64,000 nt of DNA from Pseudovibrio sp947494035 (GCA_947494035.1 CANLTN010000011.1:62001-126000), one strand, 5' to 3'. Counted from the first letter of the stretch, positions 1 to 8,488 are shown. Program-made: numbers and translations. Notes: generated by a model from the sequence alone, not told the origin.

Positions 1-206
1 ACACCCCGCTCCCAGATAAGTCCTTCACCATGATAATTCGGATCCAGAATAGCGATGCCGGTGGAGATCCGGTCCACCGCAACGCCCATTTTATGCAGGC
101 GCTCCCCTAAAACCGCAAAGATACGGCAGGGACGCCCCAGCATTTTTGCATCCTTGGACAACCACTCCAGCAAATCGTAGAGAGACGATGGCTCGATTAC
201 AGACAT
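1..206 (-). CDS. N-terminal fragment of a probable class III adenylate/guanylate cyclase
   Basis: The minus strand opens at an ATG at 206 and runs in frame off the left edge of the window, giving 68 residues. The readable part begins MSVIEPSSLYDLLEWLSKDA and continues with a segment reading LGERLHKMGVAVDRISTGIA, then LDPNYHGEGLIWERG. This order (short helix, LGERL, VDR, then an (I/L)WERG-like turn) is what I remember from the N-terminal sensor half of alphaproteobacterial proteins that end in a class III nucleotide cyclase domain. The catalytic domain would lie outside the window, so the assignment rests on the N-terminus only. It is divergent from thiE. It could instead be another protein sharing this sensor module. 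Confidence 0.5.
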   Translation of the reverse strand, partial: MSVIEPSSLYDLLEWLSKDAKMLGRPCRIFAVLGERLHKMGVAVDRISTGIAILDPNYHGEGLIWERG

Positions 207-520
207 TTACACCCCAGAGACGAATGAAGAGAAGACCACGTAAAACCACTATGCCCACAAACAAAAATGTCAGGCACTCCAATATTCTTCATTATTTACT
301 ATCCAACTCAGACATTTACAGGAATACCATCAAGAAACCATCACATCTTTTGCTATCTTTTCTCCACAACTCAACACACGCACTACGTGCAAATGCTTCA
401 ATTTCATAAAAAATTGTAGCCAAAAACTATCCCAACTTCTATTTTCATTCAATATATGAACACTGCACGCATTTTGTGATTGCCCGGCACATCACTGCGT
501 CCCTAATCGAGAATCCAGCA
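207..520. other. AT-rich divergent intergenic region
   Basis: This stretch separates the minus-strand cyclase fragment from plus-strand thiE. It is clearly A/T-rich compared with its neighbours and should hold both promoters. Short open frames exist here but have no recognisable protein pattern or ribosome binding site. I see no RNA gene. In particular I do not see the conserved CTGAGA...ACCTGA core of a TPP riboswitch ahead of thiE. Confidence 0.4.
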
Positions 521-1123
521 ATGTTGCATCGCTTTTACCAGATCATCGACAGCGCCGAATGGCTTCCCCGTATTCTTCCCCTCGGCGTCAAATTTATCCA
601 ACTCCGTATTAAAGATAAGTCAGAGAACGAGATCCGCTCTCAGGTCCGTCTGGCAAAACAGCTTTGCGACAAGGCCGGTGCCGTGCTTGTCGTCAACGAC
701 CATTGGCAAGCCGCCTATGACGCCAATGTGGGCTATGTGCACCTAGGACAAGATGACTTGAAAACCGCAGATTTCCACGCACTCCGCTCAGCGGGAATCT
801 ACTACGGCGTTTCCACTCATGATGAAGCCGAGCTGGACACAGCTCTGGCACTCGACCCTGAATATGTGGCGCTCGGTCCGATTTACAAGAGCACCAGCAA
901 AGAATTGAGCTGGCAGCCTCAGGGTCTCGAAACTCTGAAGAGATGGAGAGCACGCACCGACAAACATCTTGTGGCCATCGGCGGTATCACGCTTGAGCGA
1001 GCTGACGACGTCTTTGCAAGCGGCGCAGACTCCGTTGCCATCATCTCGGACGTCACCACCGCACAAGACCCCGAGCAACGCGTCACTCAGTGGCTTGAAA
1101 CTTCCAAAACCTGGCAGCGCTGA
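521..1123 (+). CDS. thiE: Thiamine phosphate synthase
   Basis: ThiE condenses hydroxymethylpyrimidine diphosphate with thiazole phosphate to give thiamine phosphate in the cytoplasm. The 200-residue product has the family's TIM-barrel landmarks in order: FIQLRIKDK (phosphate and substrate contact), VVNDHW, HLGQDD, YGVSTHDEAE, GPIYKSTSK, VAIGGIT and SVAIISDVT. I chose the ATG at 521 because the family usually begins just before the first beta strand (LHRFYQI here). A GTG at 476 would add 15 residues. The gene stands alone, with no thiC/thiG/thiO beside it. It ends at a strong bidirectional terminator shared with the convergent peptidase gene. It may be a second ThiE-type paralogue rather than the main biosynthetic enzyme. 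Confidence 0.85.
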   Translation: MLHRFYQIIDSAEWLPRILPLGVKFIQLRIKDKSENEIRSQVRLAKQLCDKAGAVLVVNDHWQAAYDANVGYVHLGQDDLKTADFHALRSAGIYYGVSTHDEAELDTALALDPEYVALGPIYKSTSKELSWQPQGLETLKRWRARTDKHLVAIGGITLERADDVFASGADSVAIISDVTTAQDPEQRVTQWLETSKTWQR

Positions 1124-1133
1124 CCCGGACAGC

Positions 1134-1162
1134 AAAAAAGGCAGCCACCGGGCTGCCTTTTT
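1134..1162. terminator. Bidirectional intrinsic terminator
   Basis: AAAAAGGCAGCC, loop, GGCTGCCTTTTT forms a GC-rich stem with an A-run on one side and a T-run on the other. It lies between the stop codons of convergent thiE and the ClpP2-like gene and can serve both. Confidence 0.85.
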
Positions 1163-1184
1163 CATTCCTGCCAGCAAAGAGCTA

Positions 1185-1799
1185 TCAGGAAAGCTCTGAG
1201 GCGTTGTTGACCACTGAGCCAACAAGACCGTACTCGATACCCTCATCCGGGCTCATCCAGTAATCACGGTCAGTGTCTTTTTCAATGCGCTCAATCTTCT
1301 GACCAGTCGCATCAGCGAAGAGCTGGTTCAGACGATCACGCATCTTGAGAATTTCTTTGGCCTGAATTTCGATGTCAGTTGCCATGCCTCCAGCACCACC
1401 GGATGGTTGGTGAAGCAGGAAGCGGGTGTTTTTCGTGCAGAAGCGACGCTCTCGCGGCACAGACACGTAAATGAGCGCGCCAGCACTTGCCACCCAGCCC
1501 ATACCGAGAATACGAACTTCCGGCTTAATGAACCTGATCATGTCATGGATCATATCGCCGGACTCAACGTGTCCGCCCGGAGATGAAACAATAACGGTAA
1601 TCGGGTCGTTGCTGACTTGTGCAAGTGCAAGCAGACGGGAACAGACATCCTGAGCCATCTCTTGTGTCACAGGTCCTGTAATCAGCACTGTACGCGCATC
1701 AAAAAGATGCTTGTCCACCGGGATGGACTTTTCAGGATTCTTTGGCGCGTCTTCATCACCTTCGAGGCGAATTGACGTCGAAGCACAAATGTCCGTCAT
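1185..1799 (-). CDS. ClpP2-like ATP-dependent Clp protease proteolytic subunit
   Basis: A serine peptidase of family S14, expected to assemble into heptameric rings that degrade substrates fed by a Clp ATPase. The 204-residue product keeps the catalytic triad: Ser105 in GWVASAGAL, His130 in FLLHQPSGG, and Asp175 in the KDTDRDYWM segment. SSPGG just before the active-site strand matches the substrate-binding loop. The start is set at 1799 because a GGGAGC ribosome binding site lies upstream; a longer frame to 1895 has no support. There is no clpX or tig nearby, so it is probably the second ClpP paralogue found in many alphaproteobacteria rather than the main ClpP. Its ATPase partner cannot be told from here. 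Confidence 0.8.
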   Translation of the reverse strand: MTDICASTSIRLEGDEDAPKNPEKSIPVDKHLFDARTVLITGPVTQEMAQDVCSRLLALAQVSNDPITVIVSSPGGHVESGDMIHDMIRFIKPEVRILGMGWVASAGALIYVSVPRERRFCTKNTRFLLHQPSGGAGGMATDIEIQAKEILKMRDRLNQLFADATGQKIERIEKDTDRDYWMSPDEGIEYGLVGSVVNNASELS

Positions 1800-2163
1800 G
1801 CGAATGACATGCTCCCTTTTATTAGCTACCACACAACGCGGTAGACTCTGATCAAACATAACTAAAAGATACTGCGGCAGACCGCAAACACACAAAGTGA
1901 TAGCCTAACAGAAATTCCCTAGGAAAAAGAGGGTGTTCTCCCTACACTTTTGATAGGCAATCAAAAAGCCGCTGTTTCTCCACTCAAAATGAGGTAGTTG
2001 GCCCAGTCTCATATCCATTATTCCGATTTAAAAGCAAAGGAATAACGTTTTGATAACCTTGCAACTCTCATACTCCGTAAAACTAACGATCCACTTATAG
2101 CTGATATAGACATGAAGGGGATGGTGTCTAGTCCTTGAACACAGCACAAAGGGATTTTCGGGT
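1800..2163. other. Divergent intergenic region
   Basis: This region lies between the ClpP2-like gene (minus) and the GGDEF-EAL gene (plus). It is A/T-rich and presumably carries both promoters. I see no gene, RNA element or convincing hairpin in it. Confidence 0.4.
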
Positions 2164-4260
2164 TTGACTGGTTTAATTGAAACGCTGGATGCCAACGTCC
2201 ATTTTAGCTCCCCTGTCCCGACAGGGGACCAGAGTGCGTTCGCACGCGTTGACACCCCCATGTACGTTGTTGATGTCAGCGAGACCAAACTTGTCTGGGC
2301 CAATCCCGCAGGTCTTTCCTTTCTTCGGCTTCCCTTGCATGAGTGCCTCGATCCCGCCGGAAACTTTCGAACCCGCCTTCCCGCACCCTTTGATGACCCC
2401 GCTTTTGGCAAAAAACTGCACACCTATCTAAAGCAGATCAAAGAAGAAGGCCCGATCACCAAATCCGTAACGGTACTCCTTGATAAGCAACCAGTCACAG
2501 TCTTTTGCTCCATCTCCCCCCAGTCTCTGAATTCGGGCAATCCTGCACTTTTGGTACAGATGATTCCAGAGGTTCGCACCAAACCCGAACAGGTGCGTAG
2601 TGCGCAGGTGCTGCTTTACACCCCCTCTGTTGTCGCCATGTTTGATGAAAACGGCAAACTTATCTTCGAAAATCCGGCAAGTCGCTCGAACCGGCCAGAC
2701 GACTGCGACGACTTGATCAAACGCATGTGCAACAGCCGGGACTTCGATAGCCTTATGGAAGAACTGCGCATATCAGGAGAGGCGAATATCGTCGCCCTCA
2801 TGAAAACCACGCAAGGAGATCGCTGGTTTAGCCTCACGGCCCGCAGCGGGCACGACCCGTTCTCCGGCACCCCGGCCATTCTCTTCTCGGCAACAGATAT
2901 CACCCAATGCCTCAAGGCCGAACACGAAGTCCGCTATCTGGCACATCATGACACGTTGACCGGTCTTGCCAACAGATCGTTTCTGGAGATTGAAGCAGAA
3001 CGGCATCTGGATGAGACCCGGGTCAACGGAACCCCCGGCGCACTCATTTTCATTGATCTGGACCGTTTTAAAACAATCAACGACACCCTTGGCCATCTGG
3101 TTGGCGACGACCTTCTGGTCATCATCGCCAAGCGCCTCAAGGAGGTGGTCGACGGCCTCGGCTTTGTCGCCCGCCTTGGTGGTGACGAGTTCGTCGTGCT
3201 CATCACCAACTTCGCGGATTTCGACCTGCTCGACGATATCAGCCGCGAGATCAAAACAGCCCTGTCGCAACCATGTAAAGTGCGCGGCCACATGTTACAG
3301 GCCACCCCGTCCATCGGCGTCTGCACTTACCCTGAACATGGTGTTGATCTGGACACACTCATGCGTAAGGCTGACCTTGCCATGTATAAGGCCAAGGATC
3401 TGGGCCGTAACCGCATCTGCTTTTTCAATAATTCCATGTCACGGGAAGCTGAAGAACGCCTCAGTCTGGAGAACGCATTACGTCAGGCCCTGCGCAATCA
3501 GGAGCTGGCGGTCCACTACCAGCCGCGCATTTCCGCAGCAAGCAACCGCATCATTGGCGCTGAAGGCCTGCTGCGCTGGCACCACCCAACCCGCGGACTG
3601 GTATCCGCAGGCAGCTTTATCGAAATTGCCGAAGAAGCCGGGATGATTGATGAGATCGGCAACTGGGTCGCCCGTGAAGCCATGCTACAGCAAAAGAAAT
3701 GGGCAAACGCCGGCTACGACATCGCCATCTCCATCAACCTGTCCCCTGCCCAGTTCCGGCGTGGGCGCATATCCCAGCGCTTGCATAGCATCCTGCTGGA
3801 AACCGGCGCATCCGCCAGCTCAATCCGCCTAGAGATCACCGAAAGCGCACTTCTCAGCGATGCCGATGAGACGCTGAAAGAACTCAACGCCCTGCGCGAT
3901 CTGGGCTTTACACTGGAAATTGATGACTTCGGCACCGGATACTCAAATCTGGGCTACCTGCAACGCTATCCGGTCACCGCGCTCAAGATCGACCGTTCCT
4001 TCATCGCAGACACAAAACGCTGGCCCATCGTGCAGATGATTGTGCAGATGGGACGCCTGTTAAACCTGACACTGGTGGCAGAAGGCATCGAGACAAGAGA
4101 ACAGCTCCGCCAGATCCAGAAACTGCAATGCCACGAATATCAGGGATACCTGTACTCCCCCGCCGTCTCTGCAGACGCCTTTGAATGCCTCCTCGAAGGC
4201 CAGCACATATTGGCCACGCCCCCACCAAAACCAGCCCCGCAGCTCGGCGCACTAGTCTAG
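2164..4260 (+). CDS. PAS-GGDEF-EAL cyclic-di-GMP turnover protein
   Basis: A 698-residue cytoplasmic signalling protein. Residues ~1-250 look like two PAS-type sensor modules (TPMYVVDVSETKLVWANPA; VVAMFDENGKLIFENPAS). The GGDEF domain starts at ~260 (HHDTLTGLANR), with an intact RLGGDEFV at ~335, so diguanylate cyclase activity is likely. An upstream RxxD inhibitory site is not seen. The EAL domain (~440-690) has NLSPAQF, EITES, DDFGTGYSN, LKIDRSFI, AEGIET and QGYLYSP, all the metal and catalytic positions. The signature itself reads EGL instead of EAL, in GAEGLLRW. No membrane segment is seen. The start is uncertain: TTG at 2164 is the first start codon in this frame. The 3' end overlaps the convergent ACT gene by 9 bp. 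Confidence 0.88.
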   Translation: MTGLIETLDANVHFSSPVPTGDQSAFARVDTPMYVVDVSETKLVWANPAGLSFLRLPLHECLDPAGNFRTRLPAPFDDPAFGKKLHTYLKQIKEEGPITKSVTVLLDKQPVTVFCSISPQSLNSGNPALLVQMIPEVRTKPEQVRSAQVLLYTPSVVAMFDENGKLIFENPASRSNRPDDCDDLIKRMCNSRDFDSLMEELRISGEANIVALMKTTQGDRWFSLTARSGHDPFSGTPAILFSATDITQCLKAEHEVRYLAHHDTLTGLANRSFLEIEAERHLDETRVNGTPGALIFIDLDRFKTINDTLGHLVGDDLLVIIAKRLKEVVDGLGFVARLGGDEFVVLITNFADFDLLDDISREIKTALSQPCKVRGHMLQATPSIGVCTYPEHGVDLDTLMRKADLAMYKAKDLGRNRICFFNNSMSREAEERLSLENALRQALRNQELAVHYQPRISAASNRIIGAEGLLRWHHPTRGLVSAGSFIEIAEEAGMIDEIGNWVAREAMLQQKKWANAGYDIAISINLSPAQFRRGRISQRLHSILLETGASASSIRLEITESALLSDADETLKELNALRDLGFTLEIDDFGTGYSNLGYLQRYPVTALKIDRSFIADTKRWPIVQMIVQMGRLLNLTLVAEGIETREQLRQIQKLQCHEYQGYLYSPAVSADAFECLLEGQHILATPPPKPAPQLGALV

Positions 4261-4677
4261 GCTTGCCTGCGCAGAGCGACTGAGTTCTGTCAAAGCATCC
4301 ATCGCAGCCTCGGCCTTTTCTTCAGGCACAAAGATGTGGTCGTGATAGTATGCAGCCACAACATTGGCAGAAATACCCACCTCTGCCAGCGCCTTGGAGA
4401 GCGCAGCTGTCAGCCCCACGGCCTCAAGCGAACTGTGAACCGCAAGCGAGATACGCCGGAAACAAGGTTCCGTCTCAACGCCCGCCTTCCCCGCATTTTC
4501 AACGGAAAGAATGGCTGTCAGCCCCTCATGCTCCCAAAACAATCCAAGGGGAGAGAACTCGATCAACTCATCCATTCCCCCGCTGGGAAAGGTGGAAAAC
4601 ACAAAGCTCTCTTCTGAAAGAGACGCCTCCATGGAGGCAAGCAGCACCTGCAAGTCCGTTCCGCCACGCGATGTCAT
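4252..4677 (-). CDS. ACT-domain protein
   Basis: A 141-residue small regulatory-type protein of the family whose members read FVFSTFP near the start and end with SANVVAAYYHDHIFVP. That last segment is the second ACT-like betaalphabeta unit and is clear here. Such proteins are thought to bind amino acids or other small ligands, but no specific function is established. I set the start at 4677 (MTSRGGTDLQVLL), which has GGGGAG about 9 nt upstream; a longer frame to 4785 has no support. The stop codon lies inside the 3' end of the GGDEF-EAL gene. The VOC gene upstream is on the same strand, 209 bp away, so cotranscription is possible. Confidence 0.75.
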   Translation of the reverse strand: MTSRGGTDLQVLLASMEASLSEESFVFSTFPSGGMDELIEFSPLGLFWEHEGLTAILSVENAGKAGVETEPCFRRISLAVHSSLEAVGLTAALSKALAEVGISANVVAAYYHDHIFVPEEKAEAAMDALTELSRSAQASLD

Positions 4678-4886
4678 AGCCAAAGGCTCCCCTTTTGCAA
4701 AACCCCAATGCATCTCTGATGTCGAAAGGGTTGGTATATCCTGTTGAAATATCGAATGAATGACCCGCAAAGCGGTAGGAAACATTCATCCGTAATCTAA
4801 ACGGCCACGTCTGGAAATGAAAAGCGTTTCCGCCGCAACTTCCACCCCACACCTGCTGCGACAACCAGATCAGACTGCGCCAATCC

Positions 4887-5312
4887 CTAGTCTTGATAGT
4901 TCGGCCACAAGCCCGGCGTCGCCAACTCAAGTACATTTCCAAACGGGTCGTTGAAGAACAGGCTCACGCCGCCTTGCGGCCAGCGCACCTCGCTGATGAG
5001 GCGCACCCCTTTATCTGCAAGGTACTCGCGCCATTCAATCAGTGCACCTCTGGAGATGGCAAAGGCAAAGTGGGAAGGACCGTCTGTACTGTGCCCCGGC
5101 ACCAAGCCGTAGGGGGTCTGCACATCATCGCGGCATACACCCCGTTTGAACACGAGTAGCATCTGTCGCGGGCCTGCGCTGTAACCATACATACGCGCGC
5201 CGTCGACAACCCGTTCCAGCCCCAAAACATCGCCATAAAAGTGATGCGCTACGTCAAAATCATCAACGTAAACAGCAGTTTCTACAATTCCATTGATACG
5301 TGGGGCATCCAT
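4887..5312 (-). CDS. Glyoxalase/bleomycin-resistance (VOC) family protein
   Basis: A 141-residue single-domain pair of betaalphabetabetabeta modules. The N-terminal half reads ETAVYVDDFDVAHHFYGDVLGLE. The C-terminal half has SHFAFAI, then a GGVSLFFNDPFGNVLELATPG ending, typical of metal-dependent VOC enzymes (His in SHFAF, Glu in VLELA). The substrate cannot be deduced; members include lyases, dioxygenases and resistance proteins. The ATG at 5312 is preferred over a TTG two codons earlier because GGAGG lies 6 nt upstream. It follows mgtE by 18 bp on the same strand, so the two are probably cotranscribed. Confidence 0.8.
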   Translation of the reverse strand: MDAPRINGIVETAVYVDDFDVAHHFYGDVLGLERVVDGARMYGYSAGPRQMLLVFKRGVCRDDVQTPYGLVPGHSTDGPSHFAFAISRGALIEWREYLADKGVRLISEVRWPQGGVSLFFNDPFGNVLELATPGLWPNYQD

Positions 5313-5330
5313 TCCCAACCTCCATTCAGG

Positions 5331-6746
5331 CTAGTATGGCAGACCGAACCACCATGCAGCCAGGAACAAAAATGTAAAGAAGCCAACGACGTCCGTAATG
5401 GTGGTCACAAAGACCGAAGACGCAATAGCAGGATCTGCTCCAATTTTCTCTAAGCCCATGGGAACCAGCAGTCCAAACAGACCGGCGCAGATTGAGTTAA
5501 TCAGAACAGCGCTGCCGATGACCATCCCAAGTTCTGGGTTGAGGAACCATCCCCCTGCAATCGCGCCAATCATAAACCCAAGACCCACGCCATTGATCAT
5601 GCCCACCAACAGCTCACGCCTCAGAACGCGGAAAATATTACGTCTGTTCAGTTCCTGTGTCGCAATCGCGCGCACCGTCACCGCCATTGTCTGCGTCCCG
5701 GAATTCCCGCCCATGGACGCCACAATAGGCATCAACACAGCCAAAGCTACCATCCGCTCAATGGTGGCGGAGAACAGCGAGATCACGAACGCAGAAAAAA
5801 TGGCAGTGAACACATTCACCGACAACCATGTCATTCGCGACTTGGCAATCTCCAGCACGCTGTCGGAGATTTCCTCATCACCCACACCAGCCATCGCCAG
5901 CATGTCTTCTTCTGCCTCTTCCTGAATGATATCAACAATGTCATCAACGGTCACAATACCGACCAAACGCTCGGAAGCATCAGTCACCGCAACGGAGACC
6001 AGATTGTAACGCTCAAACAGACGCGCCACATCTTCACGGTCATCCGTCACCACAACAGAATGCCGGCTCTCCTCCATGATCTTGGAGATCTTCTGGGAGC
6101 GCTTCGCCCGTAACAGACGATCCAGCGCCACAGCGCCCTGCAGACGAAAGCTCGGGTCGACCACGTAAATCTCGTAGAAGCTGTCAGGCAGATCCTCGGA
6201 GCTTCGCAGATGGTCAATCACCTGCCCAACCGTCCAGAACGGCGGCACCGCGATAAAGTCGGTCTGGACGATACGTCCGGCAGAATCTTCAGGCAATTCC
6301 AGCGCGCGCTTGATATTGATCTGATCAACATTGGGCAGCTGAGCAAGAATCTTCTCCTGATCTTCCTGCTCCATGTCCTCAAGCAGATAAACCGCATCAT
6401 CAGATTCAAGCTCGCCAATCCCCTCAACAACATCCCCGTCCGGCAATGCTTCCAGAACCTGCGCACGCACAGTTTCTTCGGTTTCGGTTAAAGCGGCAAA
6501 ATCAAACTCGTCGCCAAGAAGCTGAATCAGAAGGACACGATCATCCTCGCGCAGCATCTCCAGCAGATCACCCATATCCGCCGCATGCAGATTGCCTGCC
6601 AGCTCACGCACAGCAGCAGGATCACGCACCTCCACCGCAGCTTCAACACGCGCTACAAACTCTGCATCAAGGTGTCCGCTTGCATCTCGAACATTAGGTG
6701 GAGGGGGCGCAGTGTGATGCGCACCGGGATTTTCCGATTGGGTCAC
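5331..6746 (-). CDS. mgtE: Magnesium transporter MgtE
   Basis: An inner-membrane Mg2+ channel gated by cytoplasmic Mg2+. The order of domains is typical: an N-domain of helical repeats (LLEMLREDDRVLLIQLLGDEF, LEDMEQEDQEKILAQLP), two CBS motifs (VVVTDDREDVARLFERYNL; LVGIVTVDDIVDII) and a C-terminal five-helix membrane domain from ~residue 310 with PIVASMGGNSGTQ, the conserved pore segment. Length (471) is normal. The GTG at 6746 is taken as the start because GGAGGT lies just before it; a TTG eight codons upstream is the alternative. The gene upstream is tRNA-Leu, ended by its own terminator, so mgtE has its own promoter in the 6747-7040 gap. That gap contains the phased AACGCA repeats. Confidence 0.92.
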   Translation of the reverse strand: MTQSENPGAHHTAPPPPNVRDASGHLDAEFVARVEAAVEVRDPAAVRELAGNLHAADMGDLLEMLREDDRVLLIQLLGDEFDFAALTETEETVRAQVLEALPDGDVVEGIGELESDDAVYLLEDMEQEDQEKILAQLPNVDQINIKRALELPEDSAGRIVQTDFIAVPPFWTVGQVIDHLRSSEDLPDSFYEIYVVDPSFRLQGAVALDRLLRAKRSQKISKIMEESRHSVVVTDDREDVARLFERYNLVSVAVTDASERLVGIVTVDDIVDIIQEEAEEDMLAMAGVGDEEISDSVLEIAKSRMTWLSVNVFTAIFSAFVISLFSATIERMVALAVLMPIVASMGGNSGTQTMAVTVRAIATQELNRRNIFRVLRRELLVGMINGVGLGFMIGAIAGGWFLNPELGMVIGSAVLINSICAGLFGLLVPMGLEKIGADPAIASSVFVTTITDVVGFFTFLFLAAWWFGLPY

Positions 6747-7040
6747 GTGACCTCCACTAGGCTGAGTCAAATGCTTGACGTGAGCATCGTCCTTCGAGAT
6801 TACTGAAAATTGACATGCACGGGGTAATTGGGACGCTGTGCACAGGCTTGTGTTTATAGCGAGCTTCGCAGACCGTGCAATCCTTTTACGAAGAATTCAC
6901 GCTTTACCTTTGAACGCACAAAACCCGTAAAAAACGCAAAACGGCGCACAAAAACGCATTTCAACGCAAAACCAGCAATTCTCACCGGATCAGTAAGGCT
7001 GTGGATTTTTTACTCGAAGAAAAACAGAGGGTTAGAAAGC
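6747..7040. other. mgtE upstream region
   Basis: The space between the tRNA-Leu terminator and mgtE. It is A-rich in the middle, contains the phased AACGCA motifs, and should hold the mgtE promoter. No coding sequence is supported. I could not recognise a ykoK-type (M-box) magnesium riboswitch in it. Confidence 0.4.
6913..6972. repeat. Four phased AACGCA motifs upstream of mgtE
   Basis: AACGCA occurs at 6913, 6933, 6953 and 6963, that is, at intervals of 20, 20 and 10 bp, so all copies face the same side of the helix. Two of them extend to AACGCAAAAC. They lie 170-230 bp ahead of the mgtE start, in an A-rich stretch. A regulator binding array is one reading; an A-tract curvature element is another. 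Confidence 0.45.
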
Positions 7041-7072
7041 AAAAAACCCCGGCTCATTAAAGAGCTCGGGGC
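7041..7072 (-). terminator. Intrinsic terminator after tRNA-Leu
   Basis: On the minus strand CCCCGAGCTC, a short loop, then GAGCCGGGG is followed by TTTTTT. It begins a few bases after the CCA end of the tRNA and separates it from mgtE. Confidence 0.85.
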
Positions 7073-7075
7073 TTT

Positions 7076-7162
7076 TGGTGCGGCCGAGAAGACTCGAACT
7101 TCCACGGGTGTTACCCCACAGCGACCTCAACGCTGCGCGTCTACCAATTCCGCCACGGCCGC
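7076..7162 (-). tRNA. tRNA-Leu (anticodon GAG)
   Basis: The minus strand folds into a class II tRNA with a long variable arm. Acceptor arms GCGGCCG and CGGCCGC pair, the D arm is GGCGGAATTGGTAGACGCG, and the anticodon loop TTGAGGT gives GAG. The T arm is GTTCGAGTC. The discriminator is A, followed by an encoded CCA. GAG reads CUC and CUU leucine codons. Length is 87 nt including CCA. Confidence 0.95.
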
Positions 7163-7340
7163 AAAACCTTGGCTTGCCTCCGGAGTGTCTGGCTGTTTGC
7201 CTCGCCCCGTCGGCCGATGAGCGGTGATATAGCCAACCCCTCGAACCTGCGCAAGTGCCTTTTTCGAAAATTCACAGCGCAGAACAAAAAAATCGAAAAA
7301 ACCTCTTTTGAACGGGCACTTATCCACTGCGCGCGATATT

Positions 7341-7607
7341 TCAGATGCGATCTTCCATGTTTACGGGCCGCATATCCACAGCACGCCGCAAAACCTTTGT
7401 GATGACGATACCAACTTTATCACCAACCACCGTCACCTGCCCTTCGGCCACCGGTGTATTGTTTGCCAAAATCTTCACATCATCAGCTTCGTGGGTGTCC
7501 AGCTCAATCACCGCCCCACGCCCCATGCGCAACAATTGGTGCACCGGCATTTCAGATTTTCCCAGCACCACCGAAATATCGACGGAGATATCATCGAATC
7601 TATTCAT
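7341..7607 (-). CDS. Short FliN/SpoA-domain protein (flagellar motor switch-like)
   Basis: An 88-residue protein that is essentially one SpoA (FliM/FliN C-terminal) domain. Segments such as ISVVLGKSEMPVHQLLRMG, GAVIELDTHEADDVKILANN and VAEGQVTVVGDKVGIVITKV follow the FliN pattern closely. FliN forms the base of the C-ring with FliM and binds CheY-P or type III secretion proteins. Here the usual N-terminal extension is missing and no other flagellar or secretion gene is nearby. It could be a FliN paralogue or an orphan C-ring subunit. GGGAGAGGGGCAG precedes the ATG. It is divergent from lipB. Confidence 0.75.
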   Translation of the reverse strand: MNRFDDISVDISVVLGKSEMPVHQLLRMGRGAVIELDTHEADDVKILANNTPVAEGQVTVVGDKVGIVITKVLRRAVDMRPVNMEDRI

Positions 7608-7750
7608 CTCTGCCCCTCTCCCTTTGCGGGAATAAATTACACCTCCCCCTACTCTGTGAGTTGGTGCCCTGTTAATTTTAGTGTAGACGCTTACATCTCA
7701 TTAGGGCAAACCAACTAACCGAAATCCGCAGATCATTTTGGGATAACAAC

Positions 7751-8488
7751 ATGGCAGATCGTCAAACCCTCAAAACAGACTTCTTACCCTTGGAAAGTTC
7801 TCCGCCTGTTGAGTGGGTCATAGATGACGAACCCATCCCCTATGAGATTGCGCAAAAGGAAATGGAAGAGCGCGTCGCCGCCATCGCCGCAGGCACAGCT
7901 GCCGAACGCGTCTGGCTTTTGGAGCATCCGCCCCTTTATACCGCAGGCACAAGCGCCGATCCTGCCGACCTGATCGCCAAAGACCGCTTCCCCGTATATG
8001 AAACTGGACGCGGAGGGCAGTATACTTATCACGGTCCCGGACAACGTGTTGCTTATGTTATGCTCGATTTGAAGCGCCGCCAGCAGGACGTACGTGCCTT
8101 TGTAGCAGCACTGGAACAGTGGCTCATCGACACCCTATGGCAACACCATGTGCGCGGCGAACGACGGGAAGATCGTGTAGGCGTCTGGGTTCAGCGCCCT
8201 GAAAAAGGCGAAGGTGTTGAAGACAAGATCGCAGCCATCGGCATCCGCCTGCGCAAGTGGGTAACATTCCATGGCATCTCACTCAACGTCGATCCAGACC
8301 TTGAGCACTTCACTGGAATTGTCCCCTGCGGCGTCCAAAAGCATGGCGTCACCAGCTTCGTTGATCTGGGCCTGCCGCTGACCATGCCAGAGGTGGATAT
8401 CATTTTGCGTGAGCAATTCGAGAAAATCTTCGGCGCGACAGTTTCCGTGGAGTCTTCAGCTCTGGCGCAAACAGACCACAGCGAATAA
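7751..8488 (+). CDS. lipB: Octanoyltransferase LipB
   Basis: Transfers octanoate from acyl-ACP to the lipoyl domains of 2-oxoacid dehydrogenases and GcvH, the first step of protein lipoylation in the cytoplasm. The 245-residue product shows the family signature GGQYTYHGPGQRVAYVMLDL. It also has the catalytic lysine in the LRKWVTFHGISLNV segment and the catalytic cysteine in GIVPCGVQKHGVTS. A 40-residue N-terminal extension precedes the core (WLLEHPPLYTAGTSA). The stop codon is immediately adjacent to that of the convergent acylphosphatase gene, with no room for a terminator. Confidence 0.93.
   Translation: MADRQTLKTDFLPLESSPPVEWVIDDEPIPYEIAQKEMEERVAAIAAGTAAERVWLLEHPPLYTAGTSADPADLIAKDRFPVYETGRGGQYTYHGPGQRVAYVMLDLKRRQQDVRAFVAALEQWLIDTLWQHHVRGERREDRVGVWVQRPEKGEGVEDKIAAIGIRLRKWVTFHGISLNVDPDLEHFTGIVPCGVQKHGVTSFVDLGLPLTMPEVDIILREQFEKIFGATVSVESSALAQTDHSE

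Noticed and set aside
5398..5925. 175-codon plus frame opposite mgtE
   Set aside because: Antisense to the conserved membrane domain and without a binding site.
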